A DNA stretch of 64,000 nucleotides from Streptomyces sp. LUP47B (GCF_001746295.1 NZ_MJAH01000001.1:522468-586467); one strand, 5' to 3'. Positions 52,893 through 61,877 are shown, numbered from the stretch's first letter. Program-made: numbers and translations. Notes: generated by a model not told the origin, from the letters alone.

Positions 52893-53435
52893 ATGAGCGG
52901 GAGAGTGACGGCGGTCAGCAGCAACGGGGAGTACTCGTTCACCAAGCCGAACCGGGACAGCGTCAGATTACTCGCCGGGCTCGGTGTGGAGGGAGACGTT
53001 CACGCGGGTGTGACGGTCAAGCACCGCTCGCGTGTCGCACAGGATCCCACCCAGCCGAACCTGCGCCAGGTCCACCTCATTCATGAAGAGCTCTTCACCG
53101 AGGTCGGTGAAGAAGGGTTCAAGGTGACGCCCGGCGCACTCGGCGAGAACATCACCACGTGCGGCATCGATCTGCTCGGGCTACCGGTCGGCACATTGCT
53201 GTACATAGGTGACTCCGCAGTCCTGGAAGTCACCGGCCTGCGCAATCCCTGCCTGCAGATCGACAATTTCCAGGACGGGCTGCTGAAGCAGGTCGTCGGC
53301 CGCGACGAGGCGGGGAACATCGTGCGCAAAGCCGGAATCATGAGCGTCGTGAGGGAAAGCGGCGTGGTGTGCCCTGGCGACACGATCGAAAGGGAACTTC
53401 CCAGCGGTCCGCACCGACCCCTGGACCGCGTCTGA
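52893..53435 (+). CDS. MOSC-domain protein
   Basis: A 180-residue stand-alone MOSC domain, the C-terminal module of molybdenum cofactor sulfurases. The start GRVTAVSSNGEYSFTKP, GVEGDVHAG, QVHLIHEELF, PGALGENITTCGIDL and the Cys block TGLRNPCLQID (Cys about residue 130) define the family. Such proteins bind or transfer sulfur for metal-sulfur cofactors. GAGGGGG lies nine bases before the ATG. It is flanked by gene remnants on both sides and appears intact. Confidence 0.9.
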   Translation: MSGRVTAVSSNGEYSFTKPNRDSVRLLAGLGVEGDVHAGVTVKHRSRVAQDPTQPNLRQVHLIHEELFTEVGEEGFKVTPGALGENITTCGIDLLGLPVGTLLYIGDSAVLEVTGLRNPCLQIDNFQDGLLKQVVGRDEAGNIVRKAGIMSVVRESGVVCPGDTIERELPSGPHRPLDRV

Positions 53436-53552
53436 CCAGCCTTTCGGGCAGGCCGTGACATGACGACGGCCGCGCGGGTTCTTGAGGTGTGAAGATCAAG
53501 CAGGCCCGCACGGCCATGGCCCCATGCTGCCTTCTGCCGCGTCGCGCACCAA

Positions 53553-53856
53553 CATCTCGGAGAGTTGATCGAAGAGCTCGCCCCACGCTGGGAAGCGCGC
53601 TGCGAGTCCGCGCGGCACAAGCGGCGCCGGGTGCGCGCTGACGGCAGGCCGGGGCCGGGCCGAAGTGCGAACTCGCCTTCACTGATCGGCTGCTGGCCGC
53701 CCGGTTCACCTGCGCACCGGCCTCACCCACGAGGCTCTCGGCGTGATCTACGACGTGGGCTCCTCAACCATCGGCCGCGCCATCAGCGAGATCCGCCCGC
53801 TCCTGGCGGAGCGCGGGTTCGCCATCCCCGACCGACCCCCCTCGAATCTCACGTGA
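53553..53856 (+). pseudogene. 5' remnant of a helix-turn-helix transposase (IS5-like), frameshifted
   Basis: A first frame reads HLGELIEELAPRWEARCESA from 53553. After a shift near 53670 a second frame reads VHLRTGLTHEALGVIYDVGS and AISEIRPLLAERGFAIPDRP, then stops at 53856. This is the N-terminal HTH region seen in IS5-type transposases of Streptomyces; the DDE catalytic part is missing. No terminal repeats are visible. Confidence 0.7.
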
Positions 53857-53957
53857 TCCGGTCCGTCGCCGGCGGATGGTGCCTATCGTCTCAATCGACG
53901 TGGTTGGCCGGTGACGACTCGCAGTGACTGCGAGGCTATGTGTCGAGCCAGGCCTCG

Positions 53958-54908
53958 CTATCCGCCCGCGAAGCGTGCCCCCAGGTCCATGGCCTTCTGG
54001 GTGAGCCTGATGTGCCGGCCGGCGTGGTCCTGCGTGGCGACCTGGATAAAGCTGCCCTCGTGCCACCAGAACACCGTGGGGCTCAGCGCGCCCGGTGACT
54101 GCTCGAAGCCCACGGCGGCGAACCGGGCCATGGTGTGCAGCGAGGCGGCCACGCTCCTGTCGCGGATGACGTGGAAGGCGAGTTGGTGCCGGTGCGGCAG
54201 CGCGACCAGGATTCCGTCCCGCGCCGGGGCGTGCTTGGTACAGCGGCGTGCGACCTCGTCGAGGACCAGGGCAAGGCTCGCGATGAAGTACGAGCTCCCC
54301 ATCAGCACGTCGAAGTGGGAGCCGTCTTTGTCCCTGACCACCTTGTGCTTGTCAACGCGGACGGCCCGTAGATTCTGGAACGCACGGTCCCGAAGGGCCG
54401 TGATGTCACCCAGGTCGGAGAGGGAGTCCGCGGTCAGCATGTCGACGGTTTCCGGGAGGTCGAGCGCCAGCACCTCCAGCAGTCCCGGGACCGATGGGGG
54501 ACCGTACCCGAACGCCTTCAGGAGCGCGGGCTCGCTGGGAATGAAGCGCGGGTAGAGCTGGGCCAGGAGCCGTTCGTGCGGCAGGGCCCTGAGAGCCTGC
54601 GCTCCATCCATCGAACGGACGACCCGGTCAACATGTTCGTCCACCAAGCTCCGCCAGCACCGAGGGCCACGGCTGTCGTTGTGGCACACGGCCGCGAGAT
54701 TGGACAGGCCGAAGCGCCAACCCGAGTCCGTGGTCACGCGTCCCGGTTCGCCCGTTACCTCGATGCCGCGCTCTGCGAAGGCCTCACGAACAAAGGTACG
54801 CAACCGGGCAGCCTCCGCCTCAGACAGGAGCGCGAACTCCCCGTCGCGCGGCACGTCCACCCCCTCCCGACGCTCTCCGCGCCGAAATATCCCCACCAGA
54901 TCCCCCAT
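53958..54908 (-). CDS. conserved protein of unknown function (DUF1444-like layout)
   Basis: A 316-residue soluble protein. I do not recognise the family with certainty. The second half (ITALRDRAFQNLRAV, SHFDVLMGSSYFIASLALVL, GILVALPHRHQLAFHVIRD) has the order of elements seen in DUF1444/YtpQ-type proteins: an N-terminal helical part, a middle 'ALRDRAFxNL' helix and a C-terminal beta-rich 'xxVALPxRxxL' block. No membrane segment, signal peptide or catalytic motif is seen. Codon usage is normal and the frame is intact, with remnants of mobile elements immediately to its left. It is monocistronic. Confidence 0.75.
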   Translation of the reverse strand: MGDLVGIFRRGERREGVDVPRDGEFALLSEAEAARLRTFVREAFAERGIEVTGEPGRVTTDSGWRFGLSNLAAVCHNDSRGPRCWRSLVDEHVDRVVRSMDGAQALRALPHERLLAQLYPRFIPSEPALLKAFGYGPPSVPGLLEVLALDLPETVDMLTADSLSDLGDITALRDRAFQNLRAVRVDKHKVVRDKDGSHFDVLMGSSYFIASLALVLDEVARRCTKHAPARDGILVALPHRHQLAFHVIRDRSVAASLHTMARFAAVGFEQSPGALSPTVFWWHEGSFIQVATQDHAGRHIRLTQKAMDLGARFAGG

Positions 54909-55290
54909 CGCTCGAAGATGCGGATCATAGCCGCGACCGGCTCAGGCGCCTTCTTCAGGTGTTCACCCCCGGTGGGAGGGCGGACGCCGACTGCCCCTCG
55001 ACTTCCCCCGGTGACCTGCTTCGACGCCAGAAACCAGATCGCCTCAGGTCACAAGCGAACCGACCAGATCATCCGAGATTCGGACCAGACCGACTGTGAC
55101 GGGCCAAGTACGCTCAACCTGCGCTGCGAGGGGTCATCGATGTCCCGTGACAGCAAACTGGAGCGTTACAAGTAGCCATTCGACCTTGATCCAGCACGGG
55201 ATGGTGCCGGCAATGCCTCATGCCGGTTGATGAGCACGGCGGGCCGATGGTCGACCGTTACCGTCTGCCCTCTTGATCGTTAAGCAGGCC
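54909..55290. other. 382-base intergenic region, nothing recognised
   Basis: Contains the presumed promoters of the leftward unknown gene and of the rightward secreted peptide. I see no clear repeats or coding signal. Confidence 0.4.
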
Positions 55291-55629
55291 ATGTCTCCTA
55301 CCAAGAAGCTCGTGGCCCTTCTCGCAGCAATCGCCTTCTCCTTGCTCGCCGCCACCCCGGCCAGCGCAGGCGTGCACAGTCACTGCGGCAGGTACATCTG
55401 CGTCATGACGGCACACCACAACCGCTACGTCCAGGACATCACGGTCCAGACCAAGGACGGCCTCCCGGGAAAGCTTCGCGCCTACTGGGGCAACTACCAC
55501 TCCCGGAAGGTCAGTGCCGCATCCCACCGGTGGGTCGTGGGCTATGAGCAGCAAGACGCGAAGCTGGTGTGCGGCGGCCTCGAGCGCGACGGCCGGTCGA
55601 TCGAAGACGGGATCTGCGTCAGCATCTGA
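55291..55629 (+). CDS. small secreted protein of unknown function
   Basis: A 112-residue exported protein: signal peptide KKLVALLAAIAFSLLAATPASAG (cleavage near residue 26), then a compact domain with four Cys (SHCGRYICV, LVCGGLE, DGICVSI) that could form two disulfides. Similar small secreted proteins are frequent in Streptomyces, without assigned role. ATG 55291 gives a normal signal peptide; a TTG at 55273 would add six residues. A strong hairpin follows the stop. Confidence 0.7.
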   Translation: MSPTKKLVALLAAIAFSLLAATPASAGVHSHCGRYICVMTAHHNRYVQDITVQTKDGLPGKLRAYWGNYHSRKVSAASHRWVVGYEQQDAKLVCGGLERDGRSIEDGICVSI

Positions 55630-55645
55630 CCCCCACCTCGCCCCG

Positions 55646-55686
55646 AAAGTCCCGGCCCTGCGTGCAGACACGAAGGCCGGGGCTTT
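55646..55686 (+). terminator. intrinsic terminator after the secreted-peptide gene
   Basis: AAAGTCCCGGCC pairs with GGCCGGGGCTTT over 12 positions (one U-G pair) around a 17-base loop, starting 17 bases past the stop. It ends in TTTCC and may serve in both directions. Confidence 0.75.
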
Positions 55687-55689
55687 CCG

Positions 55690-55907
55690 TAGCCGCAGCC
55701 GCCAGTGGTGCTCGGATCGCGCAGGGTGAAGCCGACCGTGGTCAGCGCCTGGACCACCAGGGTGGCCGCGTAGATACCGCGTGCTCCATGCCGGTCCCGG
55801 GCCACGTTCAGCGCGGTATCCAGCTGGCGGGTGCTGGTGACCACACACAGCGTGTACGACGCGTCTTCCAGCTGGCGCCTGATCTCTTGACGGGTCTGTG
55901 TGATCAG
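55690..55907 (-). pseudogene. 5'-truncated DUF5133-like gene
   Basis: The minus strand reads IRRQLEDASYTLCVVTSTRQ and LDTALNVARDRHGARG, the core signature of the small DUF5133 proteins found in Streptomyces. The N-terminal half is missing: the reading frame merges with the end of the AraC gene. Downstream, the frame runs on into sequence antisense to the secreted-peptide gene. It is therefore a fragment, not a working gene. Confidence 0.55.
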
Positions 55908-56848
55908 GCGGGTTCATCAGTGGAGACCGATCGCTCCGCTGCCTGTGCCCGGTACTGCCCCGGCGTAGTACCGAATTCTCGACTGAAGGCGTGTGAGAGG
56001 GCATACGGGGTGCCGTAGCCGACGCGGCGAGCGATGGCGGCCAGGGGGTCCGGGGTGTCGCGCAGCAGAGTGGCGGCGAAGGTCAGGCGCCACCAGGTGA
56101 GGTACGCCATCGGCGGCCGGCCGACCAGGGTGGTGAAGCGGCGGGCCAGGGTGGCGCGGGACACGCCTGCCTCGGCGGCCAGACGGTCGTTGGTCCACGG
56201 GGCGGCCGGGTCCGAGTGCAGCGCGCGTAGGGCAGCGGCCGCCACGGGGTCGCCCAGTACGGTCGGCCAGGTGCCGCCCGTGCCCTGGGCTGCCCAGGAG
56301 CGGATCATGTAGACGAGGAGGAGGTCGAGCAGGCTGGGTACCGCGATGCAGGCGCCGGGTCCCTGTGTGGCCAGCTCGTGGCCCAGCAGGTCGACGGCGG
56401 CGCGCAGTTCGGGATGGGCGCCCACTCGGTTCGGCAGGTGCACGACCTTCGGCAGTTCCGCCATGAGCGGGTGCATGCGACTGCGGTCGAGCCGGTACTT
56501 GCCGCACAGCATCTGCACCTCGCCAGAGGTGGCTAGGGGCCGGCGCGGCCCTTTGTCATCGAGCCATCGCTCGAACGGCACCGCCTGTTTCACGGTCGTC
56601 GCATCGGCGGGGGCGTCGGCGATCACGTGCCCTGTGCCGTGTGGCAGCAGCACCACGTCACCCGCGCCGAGTGAGACTGGCGAGCCGCTGTCGGGCAGCA
56701 GCCAGCAACTGCCCTCCAGGATCACGTGGAAGCCCGCACCGTCGTACGGGGCGAGGCGCGTGCACCAGCTCCCGCTCACCCGCACCCGGTTTGAGGAAGG
56801 CCGACCGACGCGTACTGCCGAGACTGCGTCGCTCACCACATCCATCAA
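55904..56848 (-). CDS. AraC-family regulator with cupin sensor domain
   Basis: A 314-residue regulator. The N-terminal cupin (about 20-180) has GAGFHVILEGSCWLLPDSG and LGAGDVVLLPHGTGHVI. The C-terminal double HTH (about 215-300) has RLAAEAGVSRATLARRFTTL and IARRVGYGTPYALSHAFSREF. This cupin_6/AraC arrangement usually controls a divergent enzyme gene; here the divergent gene 97 bases away encodes an MBL-fold hydrolase, the likely target. An initiating ATG at 56848 or 56845 is plausible. Confidence 0.9.
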   Translation of the reverse strand: MMDVVSDAVSAVRVGRPSSNRVRVSGSWCTRLAPYDGAGFHVILEGSCWLLPDSGSPVSLGAGDVVLLPHGTGHVIADAPADATTVKQAVPFERWLDDKGPRRPLATSGEVQMLCGKYRLDRSRMHPLMAELPKVVHLPNRVGAHPELRAAVDLLGHELATQGPGACIAVPSLLDLLLVYMIRSWAAQGTGGTWPTVLGDPVAAAALRALHSDPAAPWTNDRLAAEAGVSRATLARRFTTLVGRPPMAYLTWWRLTFAATLLRDTPDPLAAIARRVGYGTPYALSHAFSREFGTTPGQYRAQAAERSVSTDEPA

Positions 56849-56945
56849 GCCAGACTACCGACAGCGTCAATGGTGAGGTGGATGCGTATCTGAATGAGTC
56901 GAACAGGCATTGAGAGGCTCATCCGCCCTTCCTAGAGTCGACCGT

Positions 56946-57860
56946 ATGAAGAGCGAGAGCCTGCAGAGCATCATGCTCGGCGATGTCGAGGTCATCCGAG
57001 TCGTCGAGTGGCAAGGGGCGTTCGCGCCGGCACGCGGCCTGGTTCCGGAGTCCGGCGCCCAGGTGTGGAAGGTTAACGAGGGCTGGCTGGCGCCGGATCA
57101 CTGGGAACCGGACAGCGACCGGGCGGTGGTGGCGCTGCAGACCTGGGTGCTGCGCAGCGGCGGACGGACCGTCCTGGTCGACACCGGGGTGGGGAACGGG
57201 CGCGAGCGGCCCGGCTCGGCGCAGTTCCACCACTGGCAGGGCGATTTCCTCGGCCGGCTGGCGCGGGCAGGAGTCCGGCCGGATGACGTGGACGTCGTCG
57301 TCAACACCCACGTCCACGGTGATCACGTCGGTTGGAACACTGTCGGTGTGGACGGTGGGTGGGAGTCCACGTTCCCCAACGCCCGGTATCTCATCCCGGC
57401 CGCGGACGACTTCCACTTCGGACCGGACAACTCGTACGGGAACGGCCTGCGGGAGGATGACCGGCTGATCTACGAGGACAGCATCATGCCCGTCCACCGG
57501 GCGGGACAGACCGTCCTGTGGGACGGCACCCACCGCATCGATGAACACCTCACTCTGGAGTCTGCGCCAGGCCACACACCCGGCTCATCCGTACTGCGGC
57601 TCGCATCCGGGAGCGACCGGGCGGTCTTCGTCGGCGATCTGCTGCACAGCCCGGTGCAGATCCTCACGCCCTCGTGCAACAGCTGCTTCTGCCTTGATGC
57701 GGAACAAGCAGTGGCCAGCCGCCGTCGGATCCTCCAACGAGCCGCAGACGAAGGGGAATTGGTCATCCCCGCACACTTCGGCGGGGCGGGTGCCGTGGAA
57801 GTCCGGCGAGAGGGCGACGCGTTCACCCTCGGGCGGTGGGCGGCCTACGGTACGGAGTAG
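56946..57860 (+). CDS. MBL-fold metallo-hydrolase
   Basis: A 304-residue metallo-beta-lactamase-fold enzyme. Metal ligands appear in NTHVHGDHVGWN (HxHxDH, about residues 122-127), GHTPGSSVL (His), FVGDLLHSP (Asp) and IPAHFGG (His), giving a full dinuclear site. Relatives include lactonases of the AHL type and aryl-ester hydrolases. It is divergent from an AraC/cupin regulator, so it is probably induced by its substrate. ATG 56946 begins the first strand; a start at 56910 is less likely. Confidence 0.9.
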   Translation: MKSESLQSIMLGDVEVIRVVEWQGAFAPARGLVPESGAQVWKVNEGWLAPDHWEPDSDRAVVALQTWVLRSGGRTVLVDTGVGNGRERPGSAQFHHWQGDFLGRLARAGVRPDDVDVVVNTHVHGDHVGWNTVGVDGGWESTFPNARYLIPAADDFHFGPDNSYGNGLREDDRLIYEDSIMPVHRAGQTVLWDGTHRIDEHLTLESAPGHTPGSSVLRLASGSDRAVFVGDLLHSPVQILTPSCNSCFCLDAEQAVASRRRILQRAADEGELVIPAHFGGAGAVEVRREGDAFTLGRWAAYGTE

Positions 57861-58017
57861 TCGCGTCAGTCACAGCAACTACGGGCCGCGACCTTTGCGA
57901 GGCCAGAGGCATCCGCCCATAGATGGCGGCTGATGCACCTCGAGATCACCATCGTCTGGGCCGGCTCCGCCTATGCCGGACAGGTCGTGACCTGGGCGAA
58001 GACATACCTGAAACAAT

Positions 58018-58385
58018 GCCAGCCATCAGGTCATCATGCAGGTTCTTGATGATGTTGTAGACGAGATGGACCAGGGCGAACTCACCGGGAACGACGGTGG
58101 TGGCCATGTCTCCGATGACTATCGGGAGCGTGTCCTCGTCGATCTTGTGCCGCAGGACGGTTGCCATGCGCTCGGACAGTTCGATGGCCCACTAACGGAA
58201 CGCCGCGTTCCCGGAGCGGGACTCCCACTCGTTCGATTCCGATGGCGAACTCCAGTGCCCGGCCGTCTCCGGCGAGTTCGGCAAGGAAGGCGAGAGCCGG
58301 TCCGAGGACGGCAGCCGAGGTCGCTTCGGCCTCCCTCGGCGTCGTAGCGGTCGGCGGTCGCACGGGTCCACAGTTCACTGCGCGT
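58018..58385 (-). pseudogene. SAM-dependent methyltransferase, broken across three frames
   Basis: Consecutive pieces of a class I methyltransferase appear in three frames. From 58385 to about 58328 comes ELWTRATADRYDAE. From 58327 to 58192 comes AAVLGPALAFLAELAGDGRA, LEFAIGIERVGVPLRERG (motif I, with Gly to Ala changes). From 58167 to 58018 comes TVLRHKIDEDTLPIVIGDMA and EFALVHLVYNIIKNL (motifs II and III). The rest is gone. At least two frameshifts make a product impossible. Confidence 0.7.
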
Positions 58386-58969
58386 CGCGGGCGGCCACTT
58401 TGCCGGGGGCCGAGGGGCGCTGTCGACGCATTTACGTTCTCCCCAGCGGAGCGTGAACCGCCCACAACTCGTCGCCACGTTCCCACGGCTTCGGCCGATC
58501 CACCACGCACCCCGGATCATCAGCCCCGGAGTGATCCAGCCACCTTAAGAACATTTCGGCAGGAGTTCTTATGCGGTCAGTTTGGCGGCGAGCCGCTCCG
58601 GGCCCATCGTGGCGCGGTTGGCAGCACGCGGCCGGCGCCCGGACCGACCCGCCGCCGGTCCTCCGCCCAAAGGGGACGAAGTTCCAGAACCGAGGGCGAG
58701 TCTGCGTGGCAGAGCCTGCACGCCCGCCTGGTGGCCCCGCCTATTTCCGGTGGCGCAGCGCCAACGCCTGCCACCCGGGCGTCCTGCCTCAGCGCCTGCC
58801 TTACGGCTTTCGAAGCGAGCCAGAACCCTCTCTCACTTATGAAGCCAGTCGGAGAAGAAGATGAGCCGCCGATGACGCCATCGGCGTGACATCGCCCGGC
58901 AGCCGCAACCGCAGATGGCCGCGTGCCGCTCTTCCCATGCACATCCACCCGCTACTGGAGGAGACCGAC
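58386..58969. other. 584-base stretch with no intact gene
   Basis: Several overlapping frames with inconsistent composition; probably more decayed coding sequence. The right end carries GGAGGAG at 58957-58963, the ribosome-binding site of the next gene. Confidence 0.35.
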
Positions 58970-59284
58970 GTGAGCATCGCCCTTGAACACCACACGCCGC
59001 AGGCCTTCGTCGACCTCTACGCCGCCGAGCCGGCGGAGAGCGCCTGGCCTCCGGCCCCAGCCGGGCAGGACATGGACTACCTGCTGCCGCCGCCCAACCC
59101 CTCCGAGCGCCTCAGCATCCTCACCGACCCCCGCGACCAGCACCGTCTGGCCCTGCACGCCGCACTGACTGCCGCCGGTGTCCCGCCGCTTCCCGAGGAC
59201 CGCGACGCAATCGACCAGCTCAGCGCCCTGCCCTCCAGCATCAACACCACCCTGCAGCGCTGGCTGCGCCACACCACATCATGA
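58970..59284 (+). CDS. small conserved-looking protein of unknown function
   Basis: A 104-residue acidic protein (VDLYAAEPAESAWPPAPAGQ, then SERLSILTDPRDQHRLALHA, ending SSINTTLQRWLRHTTS). GGAGGAG lies six bases ahead of the GTG at 58970, which is why I chose it over an upstream ATG. No membrane segment or known domain. Sixteen bases after its stop a second cistron with a strong GAGGAAGCCACC ribosome-binding site opens at GTG 59300 but stops after 19 codons, suggesting a lost partner gene. Confidence 0.65.
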   Translation: MSIALEHHTPQAFVDLYAAEPAESAWPPAPAGQDMDYLLPPPNPSERLSILTDPRDQHRLALHAALTAAGVPPLPEDRDAIDQLSALPSSINTTLQRWLRHTTS

Positions 59285-59299
59285 TGTGAGGAAGCCACC

Positions 59300-59359
59300 G
59301 TGTCTCATCGTTCCCTCTCCCAAGGGGCGGTCTACGGCCTCCAGGACACGGTCCTCTAA
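59300..59359 (+). pseudogene. truncated second cistron after the 104-aa gene
   Basis: GTG 59300, behind GAGGAAGCCACC, encodes MSHRSLSQGAVYGLQDTVL and then a TAA. Past the stop another frame reads coding-like (RDVLAAEREERPHIRSEKGI) up to a TGA near 59500. The two could be parts of one small gene interrupted by a frameshift. No family recognised. Confidence 0.3.
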
Positions 59360-59519
59360 TCGGACCGTCGAGACCGGCGACCGGGTCGTCCCGCCCGCCG
59401 CCGCGACGTCCTGGCCGCCGAACGCGAAGAACGGCCCCACATCCGCAGCGAGAAAGGCATCCGCTGGGGCGGACGTTCACTCACGACCGCCGGCTGACCA
59501 AAACGCTCCGGGCGGTCAC

Positions 59520-59911
59520 ACCACCAGCGCCGCGTGCAGTGCATGGAATGCTCACGAAGTTCCAACGTGGCGATCGGATCGATCTCCATCTGCAACTGAC
59601 ACGCGGTGTCGTCGCCGTTGGGGGTCAGGCGCACGAAAAAGGCGAAAGCGTCCCCGACTGGCTCCGCGTTCAGCGTCAGCGGATTGTCGCCGCCCGGAGT
59701 CACCGCCGCCGAAAAGCGGACACCCGACGGAGTGCGCAGGTGAGAGCATCCGGGCTGCGAAGTCCATAGTCTCCGCAGCGCTGAGATCTGCGGTGAAGTC
59801 AGCCGTCAGGTAGGAGATCCAGTCTGCGGTGATCTGCCAGTTGTCCCCACCGGTCCGAGCCAGTTCCACCCACACATCACCGCCGCCTAGGCGTATCCGC
59901 GGCTGTTCCAT
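59520..59911 (-). pseudogene. frameshifted small Streptomyces-type protein gene
   Basis: From ATG 59911 the first frame reads MEQPRIRLGGGDVWVELART, WQITADWISYLTADFTADLS and AAETMDFAARMLS. At about 59748 the homologous reading moves to another frame: HLRTPSGVRFSAAVTPGGD, EPVGDAFAFFVRLTP and QLQMEIDPIATLELREHS. Joined, they give one continuous protein of about 125 residues resembling DUF5959-type small proteins. A one-base indel near CTCTCACC separates them. This is either a recent mutation or a sequencing error, because both halves are otherwise pristine. Confidence 0.6.
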
Positions 59912-60039
59912 CGTCGCCCTCCGACATCCATGCCTGGGCTCAAGATCCTGTGGGGCGGAACTCCGTCGTCGGAAGTCGTTGCACGTCATCCGCCCTCCCA
60001 GGCTCTGGCCGCAGTTCCGTGAAGGGCTGGGGTCGCCGG

Positions 60040-60618
60040 TCAGCCCAGCGAGGCGCTCGCTGCGCGCAGTTCGTCCAGGGCCGCCAAGGCGTACCCGGCG
60101 AGCTCGTCCTTGGCGTCAGGGCCGGTCTCGGACCATTGGGCGTATCCGCGTTTGAAGGCGAGGAGGCCCAGTTCTCCCGCCAGGGCCGCGGTCGGGTCGG
60201 GTGTGCCGCGGGCGATCAGTGCGGTCGTCATCGCGGCCGCGAGGCTGACGCTCTTGAGGGCGTCGCGCTCTTGGAGTTCGGCGCTGGCGGCGACGGCCGC
60301 CTTCAGGCGAGGCGCGAGTTCGCGGCTCATGGCGCCCATGGCGCTCGACGCGCGCTCGAGGCCGGCGGCGACCGCCTCTAGCGGGCTGGCGTCGGCGGGC
60401 GCGTCGGCGATCCCCTCGGCCAGTAGTCGGCTCAGCGTCTCCTGTCCGGCCACCAGCAGCTCGCGCTTGTCGGGGAAGTGCCGGAAGAAGGTGCTTTTGG
60501 TGACTCCTGCGCGCTCGGCGATCTGCGCGACCGTCGTGGCGTCGTAGCCCTGCTCGGTGAACAGGTCGACGGCAGCCACGACGAGGCGTTCGCGTGCGCC
60601 TGGTTCCCATCTGGCCAT
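60040..60618 (-). CDS. TetR-family transcriptional regulator
   Basis: A 192-residue TetR regulator. The HTH (about residues 10-55) reads VAAVDLFTEQGYDATTVAQI, AERAGVTKSTFFRHFPDKRE. The C-terminal ligand domain is helical. It is divergent from an epimerase-type gene with two strong palindromes between, so it very likely represses itself and that gene. ATG 60618 is chosen; the frame allows an ATG three codons earlier. Confidence 0.92.
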   Translation of the reverse strand: MARWEPGARERLVVAAVDLFTEQGYDATTVAQIAERAGVTKSTFFRHFPDKRELLVAGQETLSRLLAEGIADAPADASPLEAVAAGLERASSAMGAMSRELAPRLKAAVAASAELQERDALKSVSLAAAMTTALIARGTPDPTAALAGELGLLAFKRGYAQWSETGPDAKDELAGYALAALDELRAASASLG

Positions 60619-60634
60619 GGTCACCATCCTAGGC

Positions 60635-60654
60635 GATGGGACTCTTGTCCCATC
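60635..60654. promoter_or_regulatory. TetR operator copy 1
   Basis: GATGGGAC-TCTT-GTCCCATC, perfect 8-base arms with a four-base spacer, 16 bases upstream of the TetR start. It is the mirror copy of the site at 60668-60687. Confidence 0.8.
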
Positions 60655-60667
60655 ACTGCGCTAGAGT

Positions 60668-60687
60668 GATGGGACAAGAGTCCCATC
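60668..60687. promoter_or_regulatory. TetR operator copy 2
   Basis: GATGGGAC-AAGA-GTCCCATC: the same arms with the spacer reversed, 33 bases centre to centre from copy 1 (about three DNA turns). The CTAGAGTG between the copies may include a -10 element. Confidence 0.8.
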
Positions 60688-60707
60688 ACTTCTTGAGGGA
60701 ATTTGCC

Positions 60708-61589
60708 ATGCGCGTTTTTGTCACCGGCGGCACCGGCCTGATCGGTTCCGCTGTCGTCGCCGAACTGCTCGACAACGGCCACACCGTCCTCGCACTCGCT
60801 CGCTCCGACGCATCCGCGCAGGCCGTCAAGGCGGCCGGTGCCGAGCCAGTCCGGGGAGCCCTCGCCGACCTGGACACCCTTCGCGCCGGCGCCGCCCGGG
60901 CCGACGGGGTGATCCACCTCGCGTTCGACCACGACTTCAGCAGCCCCGACACCCTCGCGAAGTCGGTCGCGGAGGAGGGTGCCGCCCTCGCGGCCCTCGG
61001 CGAGGAACTCGTCGGCAGCGACCGCCCCCTCGTCACCTGCTCGGGTACGCCCTACGTACCCGGCCGCGCCTCCACCGAGGCCGACCCGCTGATGACCGAG
61101 GGGCCGGTCGGCGGTCGCAGTCGTGCGGTCACGTCGATCCTGGGCCTGTCCTCGCGCGGGGTCCGCAGCAGCGCCGTACGCCTGCCGCGCACGGTTCACA
61201 ACCAGGGCTCCGGCGGATTCGCCGGCCTCTTGACCGGCATCGCCCGGCGGAGCGGAGTGTCCGGTTACCCGGGTGACGGCGCACAGCGCTGGCCCGCCGT
61301 GCACGCGCTCGACGCGGCAGTCCTCTTCCGGCTCGCCTTGGAACAGGCGGAAGCGGGTACGTCCTGGCACGCCGTGGCCGACGAGGGGGACAAGGTTCGC
61401 GATATCGCCACGGTCATCGGCCGACGGCTGGGCCTGCCGGTCGAGTCGGTATCGGCGGAGACCTTCGGCCCCCTCGGCCAGATCTTCGCCAGCGACCAGC
61501 CCTCGTCCAGCACGTACACCCGGCAGGCGCTCGGCTGGGAGCCCAAGCTCCCCAGCCTTCTGGAGGACCTGGAGAACATCCAGCGCTGA
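60708..61589 (+). CDS. NAD(P)-dependent epimerase/dehydratase-like oxidoreductase (extended SDR)
   Basis: A 293-residue extended/atypical SDR. The N-terminal VFVTGGTGLIGSAVV is the cofactor motif, followed by an Asp-lacking strand (LALARSDASA) that suggests NADPH. The Y-x3-K site is not obvious; a Ser/Thr-rich SGTPYVPG loop takes its place. The C-terminal SSTYTRQALGWEPKLPSLLE is typical of this group. TTGAGGG precedes the ATG at 60708. It is controlled by the divergent TetR gene through paired operators. TetR/SDR pairs like this often respond to small electrophiles or antibiotics; the substrate is unknown. Confidence 0.88.
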   Translation: MRVFVTGGTGLIGSAVVAELLDNGHTVLALARSDASAQAVKAAGAEPVRGALADLDTLRAGAARADGVIHLAFDHDFSSPDTLAKSVAEEGAALAALGEELVGSDRPLVTCSGTPYVPGRASTEADPLMTEGPVGGRSRAVTSILGLSSRGVRSSAVRLPRTVHNQGSGGFAGLLTGIARRSGVSGYPGDGAQRWPAVHALDAAVLFRLALEQAEAGTSWHAVADEGDKVRDIATVIGRRLGLPVESVSAETFGPLGQIFASDQPSSSTYTRQALGWEPKLPSLLEDLENIQR

Positions 61590-61877
61590 CCGGCGACCGG
61601 GACGTTCGGGCAGGCCCGTGGCGAAGCGCCCCCGTTCCCGGCCATGATCTTCGTTGTCCGAGCACCGGCTTCGGGCAACGGTCGCGACACTATGACAGTT
61701 CCGAACGCACTCGGCACGGACCCTCGTGTCCGTCGGAGGGTCTCACGTCGCGCGGCTGATGAGCGTCTTGATAAGGCCCGGTTGTTGGTGGGCGAGGTCG
61801 TAGTGGCTCTCCGGACAGTGCCGGCCGCCGGTCGCACCGTGCGCCCCTGCCTACCAGTTCACATGCCTCGCGACGTC
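61590..61877. other. intergenic stretch, nothing recognised
   Basis: Follows the epimerase-like gene. No open frame here has a family resemblance or a convincing ribosome-binding site. Confidence 0.35.

Noticed and set aside
54576..55175. A 199-codon plus-strand frame across the start of the 316-aa gene
   Set aside because: First half is antisense to the unknown gene, the rest lacks a ribosome-binding site and any known pattern.
58545..58600. Possible N-terminus of a transposase (LRTFRQEFL reading)
   Set aside because: Only about ten residues resemble such a start and similarity stops at once; too short to support.
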